64,000 nucleotides of DNA from Notolepis coatsorum (GCA_963971535.1 OZ020585.1:26323789-26387788); one strand, 5' to 3'. Positions 45,608-57,536 are shown, numbered from the stretch's first letter. Made by a program: numbers and translations. The notes: a model not told the origin generated them from the sequence alone.

Positions 45608-45662
<55 letters not shown>
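45608..45662. repeat. (GA)n microsatellite forming the dlgap2 acceptor pyrimidine tract
   Basis: On the dlgap2 sense strand this is (CT) of about 27 units ending TCTGTTCAG at the exon. There is no other pyrimidine tract between it and the AG. Confidence 0.93.
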
Positions 45663-45665
<3 letters not shown>

Positions 45666-45869
45666 TATAGTCATGGTGCTAATGGTGCATGGTGATAGCT
45701 TAGGCAAGTCAATTAAATATAATATGACTAATATGGAAGTAATATGACTCAGGTGTAACAAATGTAAGTAATACAAAACAATTAAGCGCTATTAGTAGCA
45801 CTGTGCTTCCTTTGGGCAACTAGGACAACTGAGGAAGATTATGACAGCGTCTCCCAAGAGCCCCCACCA

Positions 45870-45882
45870 TCTCTCTCTCTCC

Positions 45883-45966
<84 letters not shown>

Positions 45967-45975
45967 CGCGCGCTC
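45870..45975. repeat. (CT)n microsatellite in dlgap2 intron
   Basis: About 95 bp of CT repeat followed by GCGCGCGCTCTCTC. Confidence 0.96.
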
Positions 45976-47386
45976 TCTCACTCTCCGCCAAATCATTGCC
46001 GTGTTCAATGGTGTCCCACGAAATGGCAATTGGATTTGCTATTGTGCTGATGCATCCAATCAATGCTCGGAAATGAGGGAGATGCAAATAAGGGGTTAGT
46101 TAATGAGCAAGCACTACTGAGAGAACACCCCGTGTCAGCCGGGGCAATCAAATGTGCTGCCCCCGAAGAGAGAGAGGAAGACCTTGTCCAACGTCAGGCT
46201 GGAAATCAGCTGGAGAGTGAAGAGAAGTGAAGAGAGATAGAGGGAGGGAGACAATTCAAGTAGAATAAACCATACGAAGGAGGCACATTAGGAATGCAGA
46301 AGTCCCCCTTTGCAGACCGACTGTAATTCTAATGTCAGACAGGCACAAGTGTTTATAATATATATATATACATACTGATCACTAAAAGGTTTATATATAA
46401 ACCTTAATATAATTAGGTAAGTCACACACTGAGGTCGATATATACACAAGCGTATCTATAAAACAAATATCAAACGATTGAATATGTACGATCATTATCG
46501 ATCATAATCATTTACAATAATACCATAATTGTGACACAAATAAGAATTCGAATCATAGACATAACACAAGTAATATAATACAATAATAAGTAAATTACAA
46601 AGTTAAAAACAGTCACAGCTAAAATCGATCAGGGTTTGGACTTGATTTCTGAATGGACCCATTCAAACCTGATTATCGCACTTCAAAGTACACGACACAA
46701 ATGTATCGTGGAAAAGAAATCTAAGAGCGAACTTGCAGCACTAGCCAGTCCTGTGAGCGGGTGCTATGTGTTCCAACTCTCCAGCCAATATAGAGACATA
46801 AATTAGGGCTTTTCAACTTGAAATATGTCAGTGTGAGTAAACCCCCTGCTATCTATCTACTCTTGTCATAGCAAGACCTACAGCATTTGCAAAGTAATAT
46901 CAACCTTCGAAACAGTCAGCATAGATAGAGCATGTCCAGTTATAAAACATCTCAATCAGCTAGTTTGAATACACATTTCGATATTTCGGATTTAAGGATT
47001 ATTCCACTCTCTAAATATGTCAATATTTACAATAATACACATACAGTATATCAATATCTCAAAACTACTATGATCCTTTGCTGCTGCTTTTCACAATAGA
47101 GAAGGAATCCTATTCTTGGCTGGCAACGTACAACTGAAGTACAACAGTTTGCTAACCAGATCAAATATATAGTGTTTAATTGTGCTTTAAGCCTTGGCAG
47201 CGTGGGGTGCTGCTAGCCCCAGGTGACCCTCTGGTTGACTGGTCTCGAGTGCTAGCCCTGTGATGCGTCCATATGGAGGATGTCAGCAGGGCACCGTGCC
47301 AGCTGGCTCAGAAGGCTGATGACCCAGCAACGCGGAGGCCACGGGAAAGAGAGAGAGGGAAGGGGAGGCCTGGTGCTTGTATTCAC
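45976..47386. other. dlgap2 intron sequence
   Basis: AT-rich, mostly unique-looking; a TA repeat lies at 46357-46372. No coding or clear transposon signature. Confidence 0.5.
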
Positions 47387-47455
47387 CTTAAGTCTGCAGC
47401 GAAATTGGTGATGTAGTTACGCATGTCGCCGTTGATTTTGTCCAAACGGTAAGAG
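47387..47455 (-). CDS. dlgap2: dlgap2 internal exon (69 nt)
   Basis: Short exon: acceptor CTTCTCTGCCCACAG (47456 upward), donor GTGAAT (47386 downward). It encodes SYRLD and KINGDMRNYITNFAADL, and its last two bases AG join the T of the next exon to give Ser. It enters in phase 2 and leaves in phase 2, so its skipping would keep the frame (69 is divisible by 3). I do not recall this segment with certainty in DLGAP2, but its splice phase and position directly upstream of an unambiguous dlgap2 exon support it. Upstream exons with the N-terminal half of the protein are not in the window. Confidence 0.75.
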
Positions 47456-48518
47456 CTGTGGGCAGAGAAGAGAGGGAGAGTTACTGGGTCCCACGAGTGG
47501 GAGAGCGATGGATGGGTGGAGGGCGTCTTGACTCTTGATGTCACCAGGGGGGCGGAACTCCAATGGAATTGGTTCTATGGAATTTGGAGGGCGGAGGAGG
47601 GGGGCATTAAATGTTTGCTTGGGGTTTTTCACCAAAGCGCTGCAAACATTAGGGTGATACAAGATGACCATTGGTGCCCTCACATCATGATATACCGCGT
47701 GATACAATGCTGAGATGTTTTCGGGTTGCATCATATAGTTGACGTAGCCTCATCATGGCGATGTCTATGAAACGTAAACATAATGAAGAACACAGAGGTA
47801 GATGCAGGATGAACTCAGATGGACATTAGGTACACACCAAGAAAACCAACCAAATGCAACTTGGAAAGTGCTCAAATGGGAATATTTCGTAATTGGCAAT
47901 AAAATAAACGATAACGGGAGACTAAATGAAAGGAAATATGCTAATCTCTAAACAAACATTTACACTTCATCATAAGCCACGAGTCCTTATCCAACAGCTA
48001 ATTATCCGATGGCAAATTAGATGTGGTTAATTAAGCAACCTGAAGACTAAAACACCTCACCGTCGTCCTTCCTCAAACAATGAACATTAGTCATGCTTTT
48101 AGCCGACAACATCAGACGAAAGCACAGAACGTGCATCACTGTCCCTGGCCCTGCCGTGGGGGGAGATGTCTATTAGAGTGGGTTGAGCTACAGCAGGGGG
48201 GAGACTGTTTGTTCTCTAATGTCTCTGAATGCTGCTATGCACTCCCATTGTCACCCCCCCCCCCCCCCACACACATTTAAGTAGCAGAAGATGGAATCTC
48301 ACACTTATCCCACTCTGTCTCGCTCTCAAGTTGCCAGAGAACATACTCAGGTTAAACAAAGGCCTGTCTAGACGATAGCTGGGTTGTATCCAGAGTTCTG
48401 AGCCGACAGAGGCTGTGGATTTGTCAGTGCATAATAGTTTTAGAAGGAACTTAAAAAAAAACGAGGGAGCGTATTAACTTAAAGGTAGGGGTGTAGAGTA
48501 CTTGAGTAATTGTACTTT
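47456..48518. other. Upstream dlgap2 intron; C tract and hAT target
   Basis: Mostly unique-looking. A C tract of about 17 lies at 48252-48269. From about 48485 the sequence (TAGAGTACTTGAGTAATTGT) resembles the end of another hAT family and continues beyond the inserted hAT at 54021. Confidence 0.45.
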
Positions 48519-49349
48519 GTTACAATCAGTGTTGTGCTAGTTACTGAAAAATAGTAACTCAGTTACTTTACTAGTTACTTCATTTCAAAGTAACTTCGTT
48601 ACTGTACTAGTTACTTACACCCAAAAGTAATGAGTTACTGTGAAAAGTAACTATTTAGTTATTTAAAAAAAAATAAAAAAAATAAATTGCTCAAGTCCCA
48701 TGCCCCATATACTCAAAATCGGTTGATCAACTTGACAGTTTCCATTCACATCACCGAACTCTGCTAAGCAATGTGGTCTAGAGCGTTTCATTATATATTC
48801 CCTCCCCGCTGTATGTATATTTCTCTCCCACCCACCCACCCCCTCCTAATGTACAGTCCCCTCCCCATCATATGTATATACTCTGTCAGGATCTAGGGGT
48901 AACAGTACTGTATATTTGAATACCGCTTATGTCACAAATGTATCAGTACTAAATACCTTTATACAACGGCATGCAAATTTCTCGATTCTGATTGGCTGAA
49001 ACAGTCATTTTACACGTCTTTATTGGCAACAATCCACGCTGCTGGCCCAGGACCCGCCCACAACCGACCCACATCACATCACTCCGCCGGATCACAAGAA
49101 GGTGGCCAATAATATTTACAAATGGATATGTTAATGGCGACTAAACGACTAAATATGAAGCGATTCTGTCAAGGGGAATGTGTTAGCCCTTTAAACAATG
49201 TTGGATGATGTAATTGATGGGTCTTGAGGCAATCTAGAACAAAAGAAAAATCGCGGTTTGATTGATAGATTAATTGATTGATTTAAATTTCTACTTCCTT
49301 CTTGCTACTGACTGCAGCGTTCTCTCTCACTGTCCGACGCTGGCGTACC

Positions 49350-49351
49350 CA

Positions 49352-49400
<49 letters not shown>

Positions 49401-49424
49401 ACACACACGCACACACACACTGTG

Positions 49425-49455
<31 letters not shown>

Positions 49456-49470
49456 CACACACACACACTC
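49350..49470. repeat. (AC)n microsatellite
   Basis: AC repeat with ATAC, GCAC and TGTGAC interruptions. Confidence 0.96.
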
Positions 49471-49659
49471 CTGTCTGCAACAGCGGGGGAGTCAGACTGA
49501 GAGAGAAGCAGCGCTGTTTTAAGTGAGCATGGTCTATTGAATTGATTGATTGGTTGATTGCTAATTTTATTACTGTACCCCTGGTTTCCAACTGGTTAAG
49601 TTTAGGCTAAAAGAAATAAATAAAAAAATAGGGCGAAGAAAACGTTTTTTTCCTATGCA

Positions 49660-49735
49660 TTCCCTTAACAATTGTGTGTATTGAGCCGTACTGTATTGTA
49701 CCCATTCTGCATCTGGTAATAAAATTTTCAATCAA
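49660..49735 (+). mobile_element. LINE family A 3' end fragment
   Basis: CCCTTAACAATTGTGTGTAT, GAGCCGTACTGTATTGTACC, then TCAATCAATCATT tail. Confidence 0.85.
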
Positions 49736-49885
49736 TCATTCCAATAATACACAGTTGGATGTGTTAGTTGGTTGGATGCACTTCAAGCTGCTTCCACATG
49801 AGGCAACTTCTCTCAATCATTCCAATAATACACAGTTGGATGTGTTAGTTTGGTTGGATGCACTTCAAGCTGCTTCCACATGGAG
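49734..49885. repeat. Two-copy tandem duplication
   Basis: TCATTCCAATAATACACAGT... to ...CTGCTTCCACATG occurs at 49736-49800 and again at 49817-49880 with almost no change. Confidence 0.9.
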
Positions 49886-50016
49886 TTGTGGGAACTACTT
49901 TTTCTGGCGGATGGTTTTTTCAATAAATCTTCGATTAATGTGTGTTTATTGTATAGAAATAAGGTTGGATGAATCTGGCAGTTGTATAAAAGCTTTACAC
50001 CACGTGCAGTCGTGAT

Positions 50017-50112
50017 TTGTGACCAATAAACCATGCCTAGGGGGGTCTAACGACCCTCGGCTGCGCCTCGGGCCTAACAACCACCCCTAGGCATGGTTTA
50101 TTGGTCACAAAC
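50017..50112. repeat. Hairpin with perfect 28-bp arms
   Basis: Left arm TTTGTGACCAATAAACCATG + CCTAGGGG, right arm its exact reverse complement; the loop of about 40 bases is GC-rich (GACCCTCGGCTGCGCCTCGG). Confidence 0.92.
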
Positions 50113-50149
50113 CACTCCTGCGTGTGATGTAATGCTTAAATATGTCCCT

Positions 50150-50287
50150 ATGCCATAAATGTCATGTATGTTGTGTATGTCATAAATGTCTATATGAATT
50201 GAAAATGGGGGACCCTGATGGAAACAAGACAAACGTCTTTCTCAGGTCTGCATCCCCTTAACAATTGTATGTATTGAGCCGTACTGT
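50150..50287 (+). mobile_element. Older LINE family A 3' UTR, left part (split by younger copy)
   Basis: TGAATTGAAAATGGGGGACC, CTGATGGAAACAAGAC, TATTGAGCCGTACTGTATTG; continues after the younger element at 53256 with ACCCATTCTGCAATCTG. This gives two pieces of one element. Confidence 0.88.
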
Positions 50288-50292
50288 ATTGT

Positions 50293-53250
50293 GATCATTA
50301 TATGATATTCTGTACCCGCAAAAAGCTAAAACAAAAGGCTGGCTGTCACAAAACAGTCACATCTAGAGACCTAAAAACCTACTCTAGCGAGGCCTTTAAC
50401 CTTGAACTGGAGGGTCTGGACTGGTCAGATGAGCTCAATGGTACACTGGTTGAAGAAACATGGCTTGGCTTCAAAACCAAATTTTCAACGATACTAAACA
50501 ACATGGCCCCCCTAAGAACCACCAGGGTAAAAAATCGCGCTGAGCCGTGGATGCACGCTGAAATACTGACCGCTATGAAAACCAGAGACAAAAAATGCTC
50601 TGAGTTTCGTAAAAGTCAGTCAAAGCTTAACATAAGCACGAGCAGTGAACTCCAAGCCCACGTGACTGAACTCAAACTGCAAAGAAACAGACTAAGAAAT
50701 GATGTAAACTCCATGATCAAAACAGCAAAGAAAAAATTCATCAATGACAAAACCGAGGAAAACAAAAACAAACCGCGTGAACTTTGGAAATTACTCAATA
50801 ACCAACTAGGCTGCAGTAAAAAACTTAAAACCAGATTCTCAAACATAAACATAAAGACGGACAACACGCTCATCACAGAAAAGCTGGATGTAGCCAATTA
50901 CTTAAATAGTTTCTTCACAAACATAGCCACAACACTGGTAAACAAACTACCCTCCCACTCAGGGCATTATGGGGTAGAACACATAGTAGCTTACTACAAA
51001 AACCTAGGGGTCCACAAAGACGACTTCAAACTGGAAATGGTAACAACAGATGAGGTACTCAAAAAACTGAGCGCCCTCCAACCTAACAAGGCCACTGGCC
51101 ATGACAACATCCCCTCCAAATTCCTCAGAGACTCAGCAGCCGCCATCACCCCAGTCATCACACACATAATAAACCTCTCTATAAAACAGGGACACGTCCC
51201 CAAGGACTTCAAAATTGCGAGAGTGACCCCTCTGCACAAAAAAGGCAGTAAATTAGACCCAGGCAACTACCGCCCTGTTTCTATCCTTACCTCCATCTCG
51301 AAAGTCATGGAAAAAATTGTATACGAACAGGTCGAAAAATACCTTGCGGAAAAAAATCTAATCTACGAATTCCAATCTGGCTTCAGAACATCCCACTCCA
51401 CTGACACATGCCTTCTCTATTTAAACGACCACATCAAACAAGAGGTGGACGCGGGCAAATACTGCGGCATGGTCATGCTGGACCTACAAAAGGCCTTCGA
51501 CACTGTCAATCACACCATTCTGATTGACAAGCTAAAAGCAATTGGTTTTGATAGTCTATCAGTGAGCTGGATGCAATCCTACCTGGAGGGGAGAGAGCAG
51601 ATGGTGGAGGTAAACGGTACCCTATCCCCCCCCCTCACAGTAAACTGTGGTGTTCCACAAGGAAGCATACTAGGTCCGCTACTGTTCCTAATTTATGCAA
51701 ATGACATGTCGTCAGCTTGTGACTGCAACTTGTTCCTGTTTGCGGACGACTCAGCCCTGCTGGTCTCTGACAAGAACAAATTACAGGTTGAAAAAACCCT
51801 CAGCTCAGAACTAAGCAAAATCTGCATATGGCTCGCTGATAACAAACTATCATTACACATGGGCAAAACAGAGTCCATTCTCTTCGGTTCAAATAACAAA
51901 CTCAGCAAGACCGACGGCTTCTCAGTTACAGTGGGTGACAATATTGTCACAAGGAAAGAAGATATTACCTACCTGGGTTCCATCCTAGAGGCAAATCTTT
52001 CCTGTGACAAAATGGCATCCAATGTAATAAAAAAAGTCAACCAACGAACTCGTTTCTTGTACCGGATCTCCTCACTGGTAAACAAGAATACCCTGAAGAC
52101 TCTAGCAGGAGCACTCATTCAAGGGTACTACGACTATGCTTGCACCTCATGGTACCAAAGCACCTCAAAGGCGCTAAAAACAAAATTACAAACATCTCAA
52201 AACAAACTGGTCAGACTACTGCTTGACCTTACTCCTAGAACCCACCTCACCCCTGCCCACTTTGACAACCTAGGATGGCTTAGAGTAGACGACAGAGTAC
52301 AGCAACTTGCAATGGGCCTGGTCTACAAGATACACTACACGACCAAGGTACCCATGTACATGACTAAATACTTCCCAAAGGTCAGTGAATACCACGATCA
52401 CAACACCAGAGGGAGCTCCACAAATCATGTTAAACCCAGATTCGGCTCAAACAAGGGACTAAACACGTTTCGCAATTATGCCACATCAATGTGGAACGCC
52501 CTACCCAAAGCTGTAAAGAAATGTGAATCACTACCCACTTTCAAAAACACTCTCAAAAAACACCTAAGGGAGACTGCAACTCGAAACTGGCCCCTGTAAA
52601 TGTCCGAACACAACCCCCGCCAATGTACAGTAAATTACCAAGTATGGTCTTGTCAATAATCCAATGTACAGTGTTGTTTGTACAGTTGTACAGTGTCCCC
52701 CACCCACCCCTCCTACCCACCCCCCCCCCCCCCCACCCAACCACCTCCAATGTACAGTCCAATGTACAGTCCCATAATCCAATGTACAGTGTTGTTTGTA
52801 CAGTTGTACAGTGTCCCCCACCCACCCCTCCTACCCAACCCCCCCCCCCCCCCCACTCCTACCCAACACCCCCCCCCCCCCCCCCCCCCACTCCTACCCC
52901 CCCCCCAACCACCTCCAATGTACAGTCCCACCCCCACCTACCCAATCCAATGTACAGTTTCTACGCCTAATGTATATACTCTTTTCTTTCTGGACTCTTT
53001 TTGTATCACAAATACAGTACTGTAATTGCAAATCTGGTATGTCATAAATGTATAGATGTAGCAGTACTGTCTATCTGTATGTCATGTATGTCATATATGT
53101 TACGATGAATTGGAAATGGGGGACCCTGGTGGAAACAAGACGAAAGTCTTTCTCTGGTCTGCATCCCCTTAACAATTGTATGTATTGAGCTGTACTGCAC
53201 TGTACCCATTCTGCAATCTGTTAATAAAGTTTTCATTCATTCATTCATTC
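50293..53250 (+). mobile_element. LINE family A: RT-bearing copy with open reading frame
   Basis: 2.96-kb insertion flanked by ATTGT (50288-50292 and 53251-53255). The frame from 50293 starts at DHYMIFCTRK, the end of an APE endonuclease domain (SDHxxI motif), and is open to the stop at 52597-52599. It includes NYRPVSILTSISKVMEKIV, QSGFRTSHSTDTCL, LDLQKAFDTVNHTI (motif A), NCGVPQGSILGPLLFLIY (motif B), FADDSALL (catalytic, about 51739-51762), LSLHMGKTESILFGS and NYATSMWNALPKAVK. The 3' UTR has C-rich tracts with TGTACAGT repeats (52640-52960), the conserved end block and an ATTC tail. The endonuclease is truncated, so it is not autonomous. Clade: CR1/L2/Jockey-like group, unresolved. Confidence 0.93.
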
Positions 53251-53255
53251 ATTGT

Positions 53256-53312
53256 ACCCATTCTGCAATCTGTTAAATAAAGTTTTCATTCATTCATTCA
53301 TTCATCCATTCA
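53256..53312 (+). mobile_element. Older LINE family A 3' end, right part
   Basis: ACCCATTCTGCAATCTGTTA, AATAAAGTTTTCATTC tail; completes 50150-50287. Confidence 0.88.
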
Positions 53313-53611
53313 TTAATTCATTCATAACCATCTTGCAGCGTTGTTATCAAAGCATTGCAACGTTAGAATAGTTAGGATATCAATTGTGCATGAAAGGACT
53401 ATATTTATATTGTTTGATTAGTATTATGAGATTCCCTGGCAGATTTCGTACAGTCAAAATCCGTTGATCTTGAGTTTCAGTGAACACATTGCACTCACCG
53501 TCACCAGTCTGCGGTGGTCGAGATGTAACGTTAGTCCAGTTGACTCCAGCAGCCCTTCAAACATGTTCTTTATCTCGTTTCCATGTTGTATATTAATTAT
53601 CTCTCCAAGTA

Positions 53612-53912
53612 GTTGCTAAATGGTTTGTTAGTTCGTTATTATTACTGCGTTCTTATTATGTAGATTCATAGCGAGCGTCCTCTTGTTGTTTACTGTAGAG
53701 AGCGCCTATTTCTTTCAGAACGTCAGTGGCCAATCAGAAGTGCGAAACCAGAATGAGGCTACGGAAAGAAATAATAATAATAATAATACTTCGTTTTATA
53801 TAGCGCCTTTCAGTCTACAGTAAACAAAACAAACGCAGGCGAAATAAGGACGCTCGCTATGAATCTACATAAAAAGAACGCAGTAACGAACTAACAAACC
53901 ATTCAGTAACGT
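53612..53912. repeat. Inverted duplication inside hAT element
   Basis: GGTTTGTTAGTTCGTTATTA, ...ATGTAGATTCATAGCGAGCG on the left matches the inverse of 53845-53912; the centre contains AATAAT repeat. Confidence 0.82.
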
Positions 53913-54028
53913 AAGTAGCGTTACTGAATTTCAAAAGTAATGCGTTAGAGTACTAGTTGCGGCAAAAAGTAACTTCGTTTCTGTAACGCGTTACTTTGTA
54001 ACGCGTTAGTCCCAACACTGGTTACAAT

Positions 54029-54420
54029 ACTTACTGTAAGTACTGTTTGGGGGGATTTGTACTGTACTCGAGTATTATTAGGTTTGTATACTTGTACTTG
54101 TATACTCAATTACATTTCAGAGAAAAAATCATACTTTTTACTCCAACATTTAAAATGCAGACCTACTGTACAAAGTACAAAGTACAAATCTCGCAGGTCC
54201 AACTACTTTAATTAGTATATTTGTTTCTCTGGCTGAACTAACGTTAACGTTATTAATCCTGCAGCCACACTTTATTTAAAAACAGCTAATCAAATCCCCA
54301 TCAATTTCCAACGTTGCAATCATACAAACGCATGTTTTATGATGGAGTTTCGGTAAAGTACACGTAAAATAGACGTTACCTTTGTCAACAGATACACTAC
54401 CATTATGTTTCTTCACAAAA
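54029..54420. repeat. Continuation of a hAT-like repeat; AT-rich
   Basis: GTACTGTACTCGAGTATTAT, TACTTGTACTTGTATACTCA follow directly on the interrupted 48485-48526 sequence; no coding. Confidence 0.45.
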
Positions 54421-54426
54421 TCATCG

Positions 54427-54446
54427 GGGGGGGGGGGGGGGGGGGG
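54427..54446. repeat. G tract
   Basis: About 20 consecutive G. Confidence 0.97.
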
Positions 54447-54689
54447 CTTTTTTTCGACGCTGCGGTCATAATTTCTTTTTCATAATATCCAATAGTTCGC
54501 TCTCGGCAATCGCCACCTACTAGTAGAGTGAGTCCCTATAGTTGTTTGGGGGCTGGGGCCACCCCACATTAAGCTGGGCCATATGCATGTTCATAAGGTA
54601 GGCAAATACTGCCACCTGGTGCGATTCAATCGTCATTGCAATTTCAAGTACTCAGATGAGTCACCAGACTGTTTTGAATAGGAAAATCT

Positions 54690-54800
54690 AAAAAAAGAAA
54701 AAAGGATCAAAACCCGAGAATTCTCGGGTATGGCGCTCAACGGTTGGCGACGAAACCCGAGATATGTCGGGTATGGCGCAGAAAGAGTGAAGCCCTATTT
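54690..54800. mobile_element. piggyBac-like terminus, relative of 32957-33895
   Basis: CCCGAGATATGTCGGGTATG + GCGCAGAAAGAGTGAA is the inverse-end form of CTCTTTCCGTGCCACTCACG with its hairpin. The TTAA is changed to TGAA. A second hairpin (CCCGAGAATTCTCGGG, 54713-54728) and TGGCGCTCAACGG lie beside it. The other end of this element was not found. Confidence 0.6.
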
Positions 54801-55075
54801 TCTGAAAATCCGCCTAAAAATACATACCTAAGTAAATGGAATATTGCTCCACTTCTACAAGGATCATTTGCATATTCTTGGTATCTAGAGACATCTATGG
54901 ATCTCGGGGGATTTTTCCCAGTGTCAGAAATATTGTGTCTGTTACTAGGCTTGAGTAACTTGTAATGAACCAAATGAGAATATCAATTCTATAAAAAAAA
55001 AATACTTTCATGCTCAAATTGACCAGACATGAAAAATTGCCACTGAGCTACTGAGCTGAGTTATTCAATATTCAA
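54801..55075. mobile_element. hAT interior fragment (same family as 24912-25715)
   Basis: CATTTGCATATTCTTGGTAT, GACATCTATGGATCTC, GTGTCAGAAATATTGTG, AATGAACCAAATGAGAATAT, GCTCAAATTGACCAGAC correspond in order to the inverse of 25130-25560 without its LINE insert. It shows the pre-insertion sequence. Confidence 0.75.
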
Positions 55076-55324
55076 CATTTTAAAGTGTTAAAAAACACAC
55101 ATGGAGGGGGATCTTTAATGGTCAGGGGATGACCAATGGGACTTGTGGGAATCTGTCTCGACTATAACCAGGAAGTCAGCGGATATACAGTACGCTGCAT
55201 TCTGGACAAACAGAACAGACAGCGAAGCCCCCTGGAGAACAATTACATTTTCACATTTTCAAGTAGCGGTGTACACGGATGGCACTGACGCGTGGTTGTC
55301 TAGGGTATTTTGCGCGCACGCGCA

Positions 55325-55337
55325 CGCACGCACGCAG

Positions 55338-55388
<51 letters not shown>

Positions 55389-55410
55389 CACACACACACA
55401 CACACATACG
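55325..55410. repeat. (AC)n microsatellite
   Basis: AC with GCAC steps. Confidence 0.96.
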
Positions 55411-55985
55411 CACACTATTCACGTTTATGGCTACAAGATCAAGGGCTCAATATAACAGAGTAGCTTCTTGAAAAAGGAGTTCTAGCTAAAATAAAGAAAC
55501 CTTAAGATAAAGAGAGAAACCCTGAGAGTCAAACACAGTGTTCACTTTAGTAGCTAACTATGCTTCACACGTCCACAAGCAGCAACATAATATAGATGAG
55601 TTGGAAATCCTGCTGTGACCTTGGGATCTGAGAGAAGAAGCCATTATATGCAACACAATCTGAATGAGTAATTACCTCGTGTCAAATCAGGAATTATCGA
55701 TCTACATGCTTTGCCTGTGTTCATTGTGATTAATTACAACTGATACTCAAGAGGCTAATCACAGATGGGTTGGAGGGGCTAAAATGTGAGTTTTAAAATG
55801 TGAGTTATTTAAAAAAAATAAGTACATATATATTATTAAAAAAAATATATATATATATGTATATAGAAGAAAGACGCCTCCAGAAATAGCAGTAGTTGAT
55901 TGGTTTGGGGCAGTTAGAACCTGCATGGTCCATAATCTAATGAGACATCTGGGGTCATACTGAGCTTGTCAGTATGTAGTAGTGG
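55411..55985. other. No recognisable gene
   Basis: AT-rich; a TA repeat lies at 55843-55860. Confidence 0.4.
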
Positions 55986-55986
55986 T

Positions 55987-56412
<426 letters not shown>

Positions 56413-56876
56413 TGTGTGTGTGTGTTTTACACCCACCCGCTGTCAAAATGCCAATCAGTCGTTGCTAAAGTACTGATCGTGCATGATTGACTCATTAGCT
56501 CATCTTGCTAACGGCTATGCCTGATTCTGCCACATGCCACTCTGTCTCAACCCTCGTTAAAATATAGACATTAAACGTCTTTGGCTAGATATTGGCATCG
56601 CGGCAGGGAAACCGATTCATCTTAGTCATCAGCCTGCGGCGTCAGGAGCCGGGAGACCTGAGGGTGGAGCGCTGAAGACTACAGAAGGGAGGTAAAATGG
56701 ATAATTAATGAAACTTGTCTATTAATGATCATCAATGGTCACCCCCCCCCCCCCCCCCCCCCACAGTGCACTGTGGGTGTTCTACCTGAATGGGGCTGTG
56801 AGTGACTATGATAGATTCTTTATTGGTGAGAAGTAGAGTAAGGCATGCCCCTGTCAGTCATAGTGAGAGCAGAACG

Positions 56877-56956
<80 letters not shown>

Positions 56957-57310
56957 GACACCGAGCTGACGGGCTGTTCTCACTTTAACACCATTTGCTT
57001 CTGGGAACGGTCTGCTGTCAACTCCACACTGGCCCGGCGGCCGACCGGCACTGGGGGACATCAAATTGCTACAAGTGGAGGAAGAAGAAATTCAATCAAC
57101 GCCATGTCTAGGCTTCGAATCCCATCTAATTCTATCCAAACAAGTGAGGTGAATTGTGGTACCAAGAGAGAGCCCTCATGCTAGACGTCACTCGCATCAG
57201 CGATGCCACTTGATTGGCTTCCAGTCCCCATAGTCAGTGGAAGGACCAAAGAGCTCTAATGGGCAGGACACTTAATGACACTTTAGTACATCTGGACAAT
57301 AACACCGTTC
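56413..57310. repeat. Unique-looking sequence with C tract and GA repeat
   Basis: C tract 56743-56762; (GA)n 56880-56954 with one GG interruption. No motif-bearing ORF. Confidence 0.5.
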
Positions 57311-57317
57311 TATGAAA

Positions 57318-57536
57318 GACGCTGTAAGTGGTCATTCTTTTGTTAAAATAAGTGTTAAGTACATTACTGTACATCTAACGGCCATCACTGATAAAGAGTC
57401 TCTCTGCAGAGCAGGAGGGACTGGGAGACTAAATGTTACTGATCAAACACACTATATCAGTGATGGCTGTGAAAATGTAGAGACATTACTGTAAACCACT
57501 TATTTGAAGAAAAAAAAAAGACCACTTACAGCACCT
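57318..57536. repeat. Imperfect inverted repeat, arms about 75 bp
   Basis: GCTGTAAGTGGTC and CCATCACTGATA on the left, TATCAGTGATGG and GACCACTTACAGC on the right, with AATAAGTG / CACTTATT and TTACTGTA / TACAGTAA-type matches between. The loop is about 60 bases. Confidence 0.85.

Larger units (their letters stand above)
48527..54020. mobile_element. hAT-like element (CAGTGTTG ends) with perfect 8-bp duplication, enlarged by LINE insertions
   Basis: Left end CAGTGTTGTGCTAGTTACTG, right end (inverted) CAGTGTTGGGACTAACGCGT, both followed by GTAACTT/AAGTTACT-type subterminal repeats. Flanked by GTTACAAT at 48519-48526 and 54021-54028, identical. The LINE cluster 49660-53312 and an AC array lie inside. 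No transposase ORF was recognised, so it is non-autonomous or decayed. Confidence 0.88.
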
